A stretch of 64,000 nucleotides of DNA, taken from assembly GCA_041287335.1 (NCBI GenBank), contig JBEULM010000051.1, positions 1 through 64,000 on the forward strand. Direction: 5' to 3'. The stretch comes from Hydrogenobacter sp. GTDB taxonomy: Bacteria; Aquificota; Aquificia; Aquificales; Aquificaceae. Under the pieces are notes generated by a model. The model ran no database searches, was not told the DNA's origin, and was given only the letters and a program-made list of their open reading frames with translations. The position numbers and the translations under genes were made by a program. Of the stretch, positions 7,699 to 15,254 are shown piece after piece (the stretch's first letter is position 1; each line of letters starts with the position of its first letter).

Positions 7699-9096
7699 AT
7701 GTTTAGCATATTGAAAAAAAAGCCTATGGATAAACTCTCTGAGGTACTTGGCAAGAACAAGGTAAACACATCCATAGTGGAAAGAAAGTTATACTCCTAC
7801 GATGCTACACCCATACCCGTGGAGAGATCCATCCCTTCTGCGGTAGTGTTTCCAGAAAATCAGGAGGATGTTCAAAAACTTGTTGAGATCTGTTATCAAG
7901 AGGATATACCTATCTTTCCAAGGGGTGCAGGCTCAGGTCTAACGGGAGGTGCGGTTCCTACGACTGAAAAGGGTGTGGTTGTTTCCTTTGAGAAAATGAA
8001 GAAATTCAGTGTGGATGTGGATAACGCTACAGCTACCGTAGAGCCTGGTGTTATTACTCACGACTTTCAACAGTATGTAGAAAAACTCGGACTTTTTTAT
8101 CCACCGGATCCTTCCTCTTTTAGGTATTCCACAATAGGTGGAAATATAGCTGAAAATGCCGGAGGTCCAAGATGTCTAAAATATGGCGTTACGCGAGAAT
8201 ATGTACTTGGTATCACAGCGGTGATAAAAGAGGGCAAGGTCTTAAAGACGGGCAATCCAGTTATAAAAGATGTGGCAGGTTACGATATTACCAAGTTTTT
8301 TGTTGGTTCTGAAGGGACTCTTGGACTCATAACTTCAGCAACCCTTAAGCTTATCCCCAAACCTAGGGCAAGGGCAACCGCTCTGGTATTATTTGACAGA
8401 TTGGAAGATGTAGGAAAGGCTGTTACGAGGATCATGACTTCTGGTGTGTTTCCATCAGCTCTTGAATTTATGGATGCTGATGCCATAAGAGCTGTTGAAG
8501 ATCATAAGCCTGTTGGACTTCCTAAAGATGTATCCGCACTTTTACTCATAGAGCTGGACGGTTCTCCCCAAAGCGTAAAGGAAGATCTTGATCTTGTTGA
8601 AGGGCTCCTTAAACAGATGGGACTCAGAGTTAAAGTTGCTGAAGATGAAGCATCTGCAGAAAAGCTTTGGATGGCTCGTAAAAATCTCGGACCTGCGCTC
8701 GCTAACCTAAAAACCGGCAAAATAAACGAAGACATAGTTTTCCCGAGAATTTATCTCTCCGAAGCTATACCTAAATTGAGGGATGTAGCCAGAAAGTATG
8801 ATCTCCTTATGGTCATTTTTGGGCATATAGGTGACGGAAATCTGCATGTTAATCTTCTTTATGACAAGAAAAATCGCGATGAAGAAGAGAGAGCGGAAAG
8901 GGCTGTTGATGAGATCTTTCACCTTGCACTTTCTTATAAAGGATCAATAACTGGAGAACATGGCGTAGGACTCACCAAAAGAAAGTTCCTAAAATGGCAA
9001 CTGGGTGATGTAGGTGTGGAAGTAATGAGAGATATAAAGTCTGTTTTTGATCCGAAAAACCTGTTCAATCCTGGAAAACTCTTCACGGAAGATTAA
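7699..9096 (+). CDS. glcD: FAD-linked oxidase, glycolate oxidase subunit GlcD-like
   Basis: 465 residues; flavoprotein of the GlcD/D-lactate dehydrogenase family that oxidises 2-hydroxyacids. The FAD_binding_4 domain covers about residues 40-215, with PRGAGSGLTGGAVP and TIGGNIAENAGGPRCLKYG. The C-terminal FAD-oxidase domain has the conserved FGHIGDGNLHVN and TGEHGVGLTKR motifs, and the family's C-terminal DPKNLFNPGK is intact. No glcE or glcF lies next to it, so its electron acceptor partner is elsewhere. It may detoxify glycolate or use D-lactate. Translation may also begin at the ATG 9 codons downstream (MDKLSEVLG). Confidence 0.88.
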   Translation: MFSILKKKPMDKLSEVLGKNKVNTSIVERKLYSYDATPIPVERSIPSAVVFPENQEDVQKLVEICYQEDIPIFPRGAGSGLTGGAVPTTEKGVVVSFEKMKKFSVDVDNATATVEPGVITHDFQQYVEKLGLFYPPDPSSFRYSTIGGNIAENAGGPRCLKYGVTREYVLGITAVIKEGKVLKTGNPVIKDVAGYDITKFFVGSEGTLGLITSATLKLIPKPRARATALVLFDRLEDVGKAVTRIMTSGVFPSALEFMDADAIRAVEDHKPVGLPKDVSALLLIELDGSPQSVKEDLDLVEGLLKQMGLRVKVAEDEASAEKLWMARKNLGPALANLKTGKINEDIVFPRIYLSEAIPKLRDVARKYDLLMVIFGHIGDGNLHVNLLYDKKNRDEEERAERAVDEIFHLALSYKGSITGEHGVGLTKRKFLKWQLGDVGVEVMRDIKSVFDPKNLFNPGKLFTED

Positions 9097-9200
9097 CACA
9101 ATGAAGGCCCCGCCTCAAGAGTGGTAGGGTTGAAATGACCCGAACTTATGCCTCCGATGAAGCAGTCCGCTCCATATTCTACGAAGATGGAGTTATTCAC
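9093..9200 (-). CDS. Possible 35-residue ORF coupled to the DUF507 gene
   Basis: An open frame of 35 codons starts with GTG at 9200, whose GTGA overlaps the TGA stop of the DUF507 gene, and ends with TAA at 9093, overlapping the glcD stop. The peptide is not low-complexity: it contains EYGADCFIGGISSGHF and ends PSLC, with two cysteines and many glycines. It fills the otherwise empty 100-base gap exactly. No family is recognised. It could be a small conserved protein or chance; the overlapping start is the main support. Confidence 0.35.
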   Translation of the reverse strand: MNNSIFVEYGADCFIGGISSGHFNPTTLEAGPSLC

Positions 9201-9745
9201 AGTAATCCTCTCCTTTTTAAAGCATCTTCGTAGATCCTTCTGTAGAGATGATTCCACTCAGGCGTACCTTCCACTATCCTTCTGGAGTAAGATTTTATCC
9301 TCTCCCTAACTTCCCTGTCTATTTCCTCTTCTTCTTTCACCGCATCCATGAGTATCTGTCTTATCCTGTTTCTTATGTGGTGAGGTTCTTCATATATCTC
9401 AACGCTCTCTTCAGCCATTATAAGGTCCTTTATCATGTTAGCTATCTGGTTCATCCTCTCTCTCCTACTTGTGTGTATATTCATCTCCTCAGCCAGTTTT
9501 GCTCTCACGGCTCTGTATGCTGTTCTGTAATCAAGACTTGATTCTTCAAGCAGATCAAGCCTCTCTTTTAAAACCTCTTTTGTCTTTTCATCAAGCATCC
9601 TCTCTTCTTCTTCAGCCTCTTTAAAAACCGCAAGTATTTTCTTTTTAAAGGTATAGGGATCTTCCACTTCTATAACCCTTTCATCCCCCAACTCCTTTAT
9701 AATTCTGTCAGCTATCCGCTCCATAAGTTTTTCCGGCAACCTCAT
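9197..9745 (-). CDS. DUF507 family protein, tandem domains
   Basis: 182 residues, almost wholly charged alpha helix. The two halves are recognisable repeats of the DUF507 unit: the first has LMERIADRIIKELGD followed by VEDPYTFKKKI and EEEERMLDEKTKEVL; the second has RMNQIANMIKDLIM followed by EEPHHIRNRI and KEEEEIDREVRERI. DUF507 is known mainly from Aquificales and some delta-proteobacteria; its function is unknown. It has its own signals: TATAAT about 25 bases upstream and an AGGAGG ribosome site. A possible small ORF is coupled to its stop codon. Confidence 0.85.
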   Translation of the reverse strand: MRLPEKLMERIADRIIKELGDERVIEVEDPYTFKKKILAVFKEAEEEERMLDEKTKEVLKERLDLLEESSLDYRTAYRAVRAKLAEEMNIHTSRRERMNQIANMIKDLIMAEESVEIYEEPHHIRNRIRQILMDAVKEEEEIDREVRERIKSYSRRIVEGTPEWNHLYRRIYEDALKRRGLL

Positions 9746-9771
9746 AAAAGCCTCCTGAGATGTTTATTATA

Positions 9772-10497
9772 TCACAGGAATTTGCAAAGGATATCTTTTA
9801 CTTCGTCTGTATATTCACCATCGTCTCTATTTATTATTAATGGTTTTTCAATTGTTGCATATCCCTTACTATTCTTTACACCATATATATGCAAAAATTT
9901 ACCATCTTTTTTCATTTTAGGATAAAAGATACGTAGAGTAATAGGATTTATATTGTTATTTTTTAAGGTTAAAATAGCCTCAACCCATCTAAAAGCTGTA
10001 TAAAGTAAATTCACTTTACCACCATCTTTCAGAAGATATTTTGTAGCTTTAAGGAAGTCTGTAAGCTGTGTATCACCTTCAAAATGGAAAGTGTTATTTT
10101 TACATCCATAAGTCCTTGGATAAAAAGGAGGATTCAGTAAAACATTATCAAAATGATTCTTTTGCATAAACTTGTCCACGAAACGTATGTCCCCTTCTAC
10201 AACGTGTACTTTGTCGGTAAGATCATTTATGCGGACGTTGTAAAGGAGAAGTTCAAGCATACTTTCGTCCCTTTCAACAGCCCATACTTCACAACCATAC
10301 TTTAAAGATGCCAGAATGGAAAGTGTCCCAAAGCCTGCGCCTAAATCAACTACTTTGCTTTTTCTACCGATACCTTTCACATTTGATAGAAAAAGTATTT
10401 CCGTTACAGATAGCCTATGTTTTTTAGGCTGTTTAAACTTTACTTTACCGCCGAAAAAGGTAAACTCTTTAACTTCCAAATCTTTCAAGTATTTCAA
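9772..10497 (-). CDS. SAM-dependent methyltransferase, TrmN6/YfiC-like
   Basis: 241 residues. The Rossmann-fold SAM site is VVDLGAGFGTLSILAS; the catalytic motif NPPFYP (in VLLNPPFYPRTYG) is the NPP[FY] signature of N6-adenine methyltransferases, as in the tRNA1(Val) A37 methylase TrmN6. The N-terminal FFGGKVKFKQPKKHRLSVTEILFLS matches that family's start. Probable role: m6A37 modification of a tRNA. It overlaps the 3' end of atpC by 29 bases on the same strand, so the two are probably co-transcribed. Confidence 0.78.
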   Translation of the reverse strand: MKYLKDLEVKEFTFFGGKVKFKQPKKHRLSVTEILFLSNVKGIGRKSKVVDLGAGFGTLSILASLKYGCEVWAVERDESMLELLLYNVRINDLTDKVHVVEGDIRFVDKFMQKNHFDNVLLNPPFYPRTYGCKNNTFHFEGDTQLTDFLKATKYLLKDGGKVNLLYTAFRWVEAILTLKNNNINPITLRIFYPKMKKDGKFLHIYGVKNSKGYATIEKPLIINRDDGEYTDEVKDILCKFL

Positions 10498-10867
10498 GAA
10501 GGGTTCGCGCTCTATCCCTTACTCTTTCCCACTCCTGAATCTCTTCCATGGTTTGTGCTGTAGCAAGCTTTTTGACAGCTCGATCAAACAATTCCTTTTC
10601 CTTTCCTGCATCAATCTCACCTACAGTATAGGCTTCTTCAGCGAGGATTATCACCCTCTCAGGTGTTATGTCCACAAACCCGTATGTCACCGCTATTCCA
10701 TCTTTTTGATTTCCATCAAAGTAAACAAGCCCCGGCTTTAACAGCGTCATAAGATACATATGCCTTTCCAAAACACCTATCTCTCCCTCCTGTGTAGGTA
10801 TATTTACCAAATTTACCTGGCGTGAGAAGGCAATACCTTGAGGTGTAACTATCTCTACGCTTATCAT
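10469..10867 (-). CDS. atpC: ATP synthase F1 subunit epsilon
   Basis: 132 residues. The N-terminal beta sandwich has the family signature VEIVTPQGIAFSRQVNLVNIPTQEGEIGVLERH; the C-terminal half (from about residue 90) forms the two-helix regulatory arm. Together they identify the epsilon subunit of the F1 rotor stalk. Unusually, no other atp gene is beside it: the neighbours are a methyltransferase and the divergent gspG. A TATAAT on this strand (complement of 10876-10881) lies 8 bases before the ATG. Confidence 0.93.
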   Translation of the reverse strand: MISVEIVTPQGIAFSRQVNLVNIPTQEGEIGVLERHMYLMTLLKPGLVYFDGNQKDGIAVTYGFVDITPERVIILAEEAYTVGEIDAGKEKELFDRAVKKLATAQTMEEIQEWERVRDRARTLLEILERFGS

Positions 10868-10915
10868 GGATCATTATTATAACATGACTCAAATTACGCG
10901 TTATAATGTTTACTC

Positions 10916-11347
10916 ATGAAAAGGGGTTTTACTTTAATTGAAATACTCATAGTGGTCATTATAATAGGGCTTCTTGCCGCTCTGGTAGCTCCGAGATTGG
11001 TAGGTAAACTCACCGAGTCAAAAGAGAAGATAGCAAGGCAACAAATAGCTATGCTTTCAACCGCTGTTGATCTGTTTAGGGCTGATGTAGGTAGATACCC
11101 AACAACTCAGGAAGGATTGGAAGCTCTCATAAAGAAGCCTGAAGGTATTCCCGATAATCTCTGGAAAGGTCCGTACGTTAAGGGCAACAAGCTACCACTT
11201 GATCCGTGGGGGAATCCTTACCACTACTTTGGTCCAGACGATCCAAAGACTAAAGAAAAAGGCGTAGATTATCTTATCATTTCTTACGGTTCTGACGGTA
11301 AAGAAGGGGGAGAAGGAGAAGCAAAGGATATATCAAACGCAGATTAA
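10916..11347 (+). CDS. gspG: Type II secretion major pseudopilin GspG
   Basis: 143 residues. It has the type IV prepilin start: MKRG/FTLIEILIVVIIIGLLAALVAP, with cleavage after Gly4 and Glu5 of the mature protein present. The GspG signature YPTTQEGLEAL and LPLDPWGNPYHY follow, and the calcium-site tail DYLIISYGSDGKEGG is intact. It is the main subunit of the pseudopilus that pushes proteins through the outer membrane. No other gsp genes are adjacent; pilT and pilC-like genes occur at 49-51 kb. TATAAT at 10902-10907 is 8 bases before the ATG and there is no ribosome site. Confidence 0.94.
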   Translation: MKRGFTLIEILIVVIIIGLLAALVAPRLVGKLTESKEKIARQQIAMLSTAVDLFRADVGRYPTTQEGLEALIKKPEGIPDNLWKGPYVKGNKLPLDPWGNPYHYFGPDDPKTKEKGVDYLIISYGSDGKEGGEGEAKDISNAD

Positions 11348-11350
11348 TTT

Positions 11351-12472
11351 ATGAAGCTCTTTATAAACGCAACTCACTTTTACGATAAACCAAGCGGTTT
11401 AGGAGTTTATACACAGAACTTAGTAAGAGCTTTGCTTAAAAGATACAGCAACGTAAAAGTTTTTACTGGTAATAGGAATATAGAGGTATCTGATCTTCAC
11501 TCCTTAGTAATAACACCACGATGTATAAATCCAAGAAAAGGTACGTTCGGTCATCTTTTGCGCCTTTTATGGGAGCACAGTTTTCTTTGGATAAATACAA
11601 TAAAAGAAAGACCCGATATACTGTTTTCAACCGTTCATGAAGGTATCGCACTTCCAATAATTAAGACAAAACAGATAATCACAATACACGACCTAATTGC
11701 TCTAAGATTTCCTCACTACTTTAAGAGATTAAAGTATTACTTTACCTATTTTCTGCCAGCAATTGTAGAAAATTCTTATGCAATTGTATGCGTATCAGAA
11801 AGCACGAAAAAAGACTTACTTACCTATTACAAACCAGATAAACAGATCTATGTTGTGTACCCAGGTTATGATAAAAGGATCTTCTTCCCAAGAAAGAGGG
11901 AAAAATTTAAGAGTTTTGGTAGATATATACTTTTCGTAGGAGATATGAGACCTCACAAAAATCTTGAGAGATTGATCCAAGCCATAAGCAAGTTAAGGCA
12001 TCTGAATTTTAAACTGCTGATAGCTGGTAAGAAAGATGAGCGTTTTTATCCTGCGCTGGAAAAAATAGTTAAAGATCACAGGATAGAGAATAGGATCGTA
12101 TTTTTGGATTACGTGCCACTTGAAGAACTACCACACATTTACTCATGCGCTGAAGCCTTTGTATTTCCATCCCTTTACGAAGGTTTTGGTCTTCCATTGA
12201 TTGAATCTATGGCTTGTGGTTGTCCTGTTATAACTTCAGATATTCCACCCATCAGGGAGGTATGCGGTGATAGTGTCTACTATGTGGACCCTTACGATAC
12301 GGAAAGTATAGCGGGCGCAATTTATCGCATACTCACTGATCCCCTACTAAGAGAAAATCTCCGTATTAGAGGAATAGATCGTGCAAAAGCCTTCTCTTGG
12401 GAGAGATCGGCCGATGAGCATGTCAAGATCTTTGAGGAGGTGATGAAAGGGAATTTTCAACAAAAGCTTTAA
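11351..12472 (+). CDS. Glycosyltransferase family 4, mannosyltransferase-like
   Basis: 373 residues. The N-terminus KPSGLGVYTQNLVRALL and the middle TIHDLIALRFPHYFK are typical of the WbdB/mannosyltransferase-like GT4 group; the C-terminal donor site has VGDMRPHKNLERLI and PSLYEGFGLPLIESMACGCPVITSD, with the EGFGLPLIE E-x7-E pattern. It begins 3 bases after gspG and so may be co-transcribed with it. Probably makes an O-antigen or exopolysaccharide. Its 3' end overlaps the convergent glycosyltransferase by 50 bases, an unusually deep overlap of two real genes. Confidence 0.87.
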   Translation: MKLFINATHFYDKPSGLGVYTQNLVRALLKRYSNVKVFTGNRNIEVSDLHSLVITPRCINPRKGTFGHLLRLLWEHSFLWINTIKERPDILFSTVHEGIALPIIKTKQIITIHDLIALRFPHYFKRLKYYFTYFLPAIVENSYAIVCVSESTKKDLLTYYKPDKQIYVVYPGYDKRIFFPRKREKFKSFGRYILFVGDMRPHKNLERLIQAISKLRHLNFKLLIAGKKDERFYPALEKIVKDHRIENRIVFLDYVPLEELPHIYSCAEAFVFPSLYEGFGLPLIESMACGCPVITSDIPPIREVCGDSVYYVDPYDTESIAGAIYRILTDPLLRENLRIRGIDRAKAFSWERSADEHVKIFEEVMKGNFQQKL

Positions 12473-13538
12473 ATTTTTCCCTGAAAACTTCTCTCCTGAA
12501 CCTTTCTGCATTAAGTCTTATTACCTCAGGCGAAAATTTGCTTTCCGATCTTTCAAAATCTTTTATAGCTCTCAGAAGTTCAGTTTGGCTTTGTTCCCAA
12601 AAAAGTATCCCCGTTTTTCTATCTACAACCACCTCATTTGCACCACCTCGTCCGTAAGCTATAACAGGTACACCGCAAGCTTGAGCTTCTACCATAGCCA
12701 TACCAAAATCCTCTTCAGCCATATAAATAAATGCTTTCGCTTTCATCAGGTATAACTTAAGCTCTTCTCTATTCACATAACCGAGAAATTCTACGTTCTT
12801 GCTGGCATCTTTTTTTAGTCTTTCGTAATCTGGTCCATCCCCTATTACGAGAAGTTTCCTATCTTTTATGGAGGAAAAAGTACTCACTATAATATCAATC
12901 CTCTTGTAAGGCACAAGCCTTGACACTGTTATGTAATAATCTTCCCTGTCTTTACTTACATTGAAGAATTCTACATCAATAGGTGGGTATATAACTTCAG
13001 CGCTCCTCCCATAGATTTTCCTTATGCGCTCTGCTACAGATAGCGAATTAGCTATGAAGTGATCAACTCTCTGTGAACTCGCATAATCCCACATCCTTAT
13101 ATAGTGAAGGAAAATCTTGGCAAGAAAACCTCTCACACCTCTGTCAAGGCGCAGCTGTCTGATGTACTGATGATACAGATCCCACGCGTATCTTATAGGT
13201 GTGTGACAGTAACATATATGAACTTGTCGGGAGTGCCTGAGAACACCTTTAGCTACAGCGTGCGAGGAAGATATTATAACATCGTATTGCGAGAGATCAA
13301 ATTGCTCCACCGCGAGAGGAAAAAGAGGAAGGTAGTATCTGTAGTACTTTTTTGAGAAAGGGAGCTTTTGTATGAAGGATGTGTAAATTTCGGCATTTTT
13401 TAGGGGTTCTTTAAGAGATCCCGTGCCGTTACACAAAAGCGTGTATATAGGCGATGGGTAAAGTCTGTATATTTCCTCAAGCACTATTTCAGCACCACCG
13501 TACGATACAAGCCAGTCATGAACTATAGCACTTTTCAT
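12423..13538 (-). CDS. Glycosyltransferase family 4
   Basis: 371 residues. Starts KSAIVHDWLVSYGGAEIVLEEI, the classic N-terminal motif of GT4 enzymes such as WcaC/WbaZ-type mannosyltransferases. HICYCHTPIRYAWDLYHQYI is the conserved middle motif of this subgroup. The donor-binding part is SRLVPYKRIDIIV followed by EEDFGMAMVEAQACGVPVIAYGRGG, with both conserved glutamates. Likely role in lipopolysaccharide or exopolysaccharide assembly with the convergent gene at 11351. Upstream is the 700-base repeat region, which must hold its promoter. Confidence 0.88.
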   Translation of the reverse strand: MKSAIVHDWLVSYGGAEIVLEEIYRLYPSPIYTLLCNGTGSLKEPLKNAEIYTSFIQKLPFSKKYYRYYLPLFPLAVEQFDLSQYDVIISSSHAVAKGVLRHSRQVHICYCHTPIRYAWDLYHQYIRQLRLDRGVRGFLAKIFLHYIRMWDYASSQRVDHFIANSLSVAERIRKIYGRSAEVIYPPIDVEFFNVSKDREDYYITVSRLVPYKRIDIIVSTFSSIKDRKLLVIGDGPDYERLKKDASKNVEFLGYVNREELKLYLMKAKAFIYMAEEDFGMAMVEAQACGVPVIAYGRGGANEVVVDRKTGILFWEQSQTELLRAIKDFERSESKFSPEVIRLNAERFRREVFREKFKAFVENSLSSPPQRS

Positions 13539-14242
13539 ACACCTGCTTAGTATTATATCCCATATATATGTTAATATAATATCAAAAGAATTTCACACCA
13601 TAGCTTATAAATGCTGTTTTTCAACGTATAAAGGAATATATGATTTTTATTATAAAAATTGTTCATATCATTGTAAATCAAGAATAAAGAAGCGATCATC
13701 TGTTAATATAATGTCATTTTGTTAGATCGTTGAAATACAAGCTTTATAATAGAATTTCACATCTATAAAATTTTCTCGCAAAATCAATGAGTTATGAACC
13801 AAGAATTTCACAGGAATTCCACATCTTCTTCACACCCTTTAATGGATCGCAAAAGCTCGTTTTCATAAACTATTGAAAATGCGTACTTTTTTATAAAAAG
13901 ATCTTCACATAGTGCTACACATTGATATTTAAGCTCCAAAATAGAATTTCACATGTAAAATCATAAGCCATTGATCTTACGTTACATTTTTTAAATTAAT
14001 TGATCTTACGGAATCAATGATTACAAGCATGGGGTGTGAAAAGGTGTGAATGAAAATTATAAGTTATTGATCTTACGTTACATTTTTCGGACAAACGAGC
14101 ACTACAGAATCAATAACTTCAAATATGGGGTGTGAAATTCTTTTTACCAGATTGAGTAATATCAATGACTTGAGCTTTTCCGCGCCCTTGAGGTATTCTT
14201 TTATTATTATTATAAAAAAGAAAGAATAATAAGAAGACTAAG
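13539..14242. repeat. AT-rich non-coding block with repeated TTCACA and ATCAAT motifs
   Basis: No plausible gene on either strand in 704 bases. The block contains the hexamer TTCACA on the plus strand at 13592, 13756, 13807, 13829, 13904 and 13948, plus TTCCACA at 13817, then the same motif inverted (TGTGAA) at 14035, 14045 and 14131. Five copies extend to GAATTTCACA. A second family, ATCAAT, occurs about eight times on both strands (for example 13783, 14013, 14109, 14161). The left end (13557-13700) is especially AT-rich. No canonical DnaA box (TTATCCACA) is present. It could be a replication origin, a large regulatory region or a remnant; see findings. Confidence 0.75.
13957..14140 (+). repeat. 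Imperfect tandem repeat, period 96 bases, two units
   Basis: Unit 1 begins at 13957 and unit 2 at 14053. Three landmarks keep an exact 96-base offset: TTGATCTTACGTTACATTTT (13971 and 14067), GAATCAAT (14011 and 14107) and GGGGTGTGAA (14031 and 14127). Between these landmarks the units have diverged, including at 14005-14010 versus 14101-14106, so conserved blocks have been kept while spacers drifted. Confidence 0.85.
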
Positions 14243-15208
14243 ATGGAGATGCTAAATACACTTGCAAAGGAACTCAACGCTAAGGTTGTTCAAACGCACG
14301 CAAGCTGGGTACTTATTTTGGAAGACGTGGTCTATAAAATAAAAAAGCCTGTTAATTTTGGTTTTCTCGATTATTCTACACTTGAGAAGAGAAGAGAAAA
14401 CTGCGAGAAAGAGGTACTTTTGAATAAGAGGCTTTGCGAAAACATCTACTTAGGTGTCGTGCCTATAAGCTATGTATTCGGTTCTTTTCGTATAGAAGAT
14501 GAAAGTAATGTGGTGGAATATGCGGTAAAGATGAAAAGGATACCCCAAGAGAGGCTATTGTTAAATATGCTTGACAATGTATCAGAAGAGGATATGAAAA
14601 GGATAGCAAGACGCATAGCTATATTCCATTCTATGGCTGAAAGGAAGGACGAATTTGGAAAACTTGAGGTTATAAAGTACAATACAGACGAAAATTTTGA
14701 ACAAACGCAAAAGTATGTTGGAATAACTATAGATGAAGCAGACTACAGATTCATAAAGGAAAAAACGGAAGCTTTCTATAAAAAATACACTCATCTATTT
14801 GAAAAAAGGATAAAAGACGGTAAGATAAGGGATGGACATGGGGATATTAGGCTTGAGCATGTAGCACTTTTGGAAGAAGGTATATGCGTGTTTGATTGTA
14901 TAGAGTTTAACGAACGTTTTAGATGTGGTGATGTTATAAACGACATGTGTTTTCTCTCTATGGAGCTTGACTTTTATGGTAGGAAAAATTTATCCCTGGC
15001 TTATGAAGAAGAATACAAGAGGCTTTCAATGGATGAAGAATTTGACATATTCTTACCTTTCTTTAAGTGTTACAGAGCTTATGTTAGAGGAAAAGTAAAC
15101 AGTTTCCTCTTGGACGATCCCTATTACCCATCAAAAGAATCGGCTACTGTCTTGGCAAAAAAACTCTTTAAGCTGAGCACTTTTTATGCACAGCTCATAC
15201 CTACTTGA
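14243..15208 (+). CDS. Aminoglycoside-phosphotransferase-like kinase domain protein
   Basis: 321 residues. The N-terminal lobe has SWVLILEDVVYKIKKPVNFGFLDYSTLEKR, typical of the APH half of 'bifunctional aminoglycoside phosphotransferase/ATP-binding' proteins. The catalytic loop is DGHGDIRLEHV and the metal site DCIEFNERFRCGDVINDMCFLSMELD. Those fusion proteins carry a P-loop kinase domain after this point; here the protein stops, and a matching P-loop protein is encoded alone at 28985. The substrate is unknown; drug resistance should not be assumed. It follows the repeat block, with no clear ribosome site. Confidence 0.8.
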   Translation: MEMLNTLAKELNAKVVQTHASWVLILEDVVYKIKKPVNFGFLDYSTLEKRRENCEKEVLLNKRLCENIYLGVVPISYVFGSFRIEDESNVVEYAVKMKRIPQERLLLNMLDNVSEEDMKRIARRIAIFHSMAERKDEFGKLEVIKYNTDENFEQTQKYVGITIDEADYRFIKEKTEAFYKKYTHLFEKRIKDGKIRDGHGDIRLEHVALLEEGICVFDCIEFNERFRCGDVINDMCFLSMELDFYGRKNLSLAYEEEYKRLSMDEEFDIFLPFFKCYRAYVRGKVNSFLLDDPYYPSKESATVLAKKLFKLSTFYAQLIPT

Positions 15209-15220
15209 CTTTTATTTAAT

Positions 15221-15235
15221 TGAGAATTATTATCA
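15221..15235 (+). promoter_or_regulatory. Fur-box-like inverted repeat upstream of leuA
   Basis: TGAGAATTATTATCA matches the 7-1-7 Fur consensus (TGATAAT-N-ATTATCA) in 13 of the 14 arm positions. It lies 20-34 bases before the leuA ATG and just ahead of its AGGAGG ribosome site. AT-rich chance similarity is possible. Confidence 0.35.
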
Positions 15236-15254
15236 TTAAAGGAGGTTTTTAGGT

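Noticed and set aside
13539-14242. CRISPR array
   Set aside because: Repeats are short (6-10 bases), occur in both orientations and at irregular spacing, and the long repeat has only two diverged units. No cas genes are near.
14243-15208. Antibiotic resistance gene
   Set aside because: It belongs to the APH-like half of a widespread fusion family of unknown substrate, and the P-loop partner is elsewhere in the window; no resistance context is seen.
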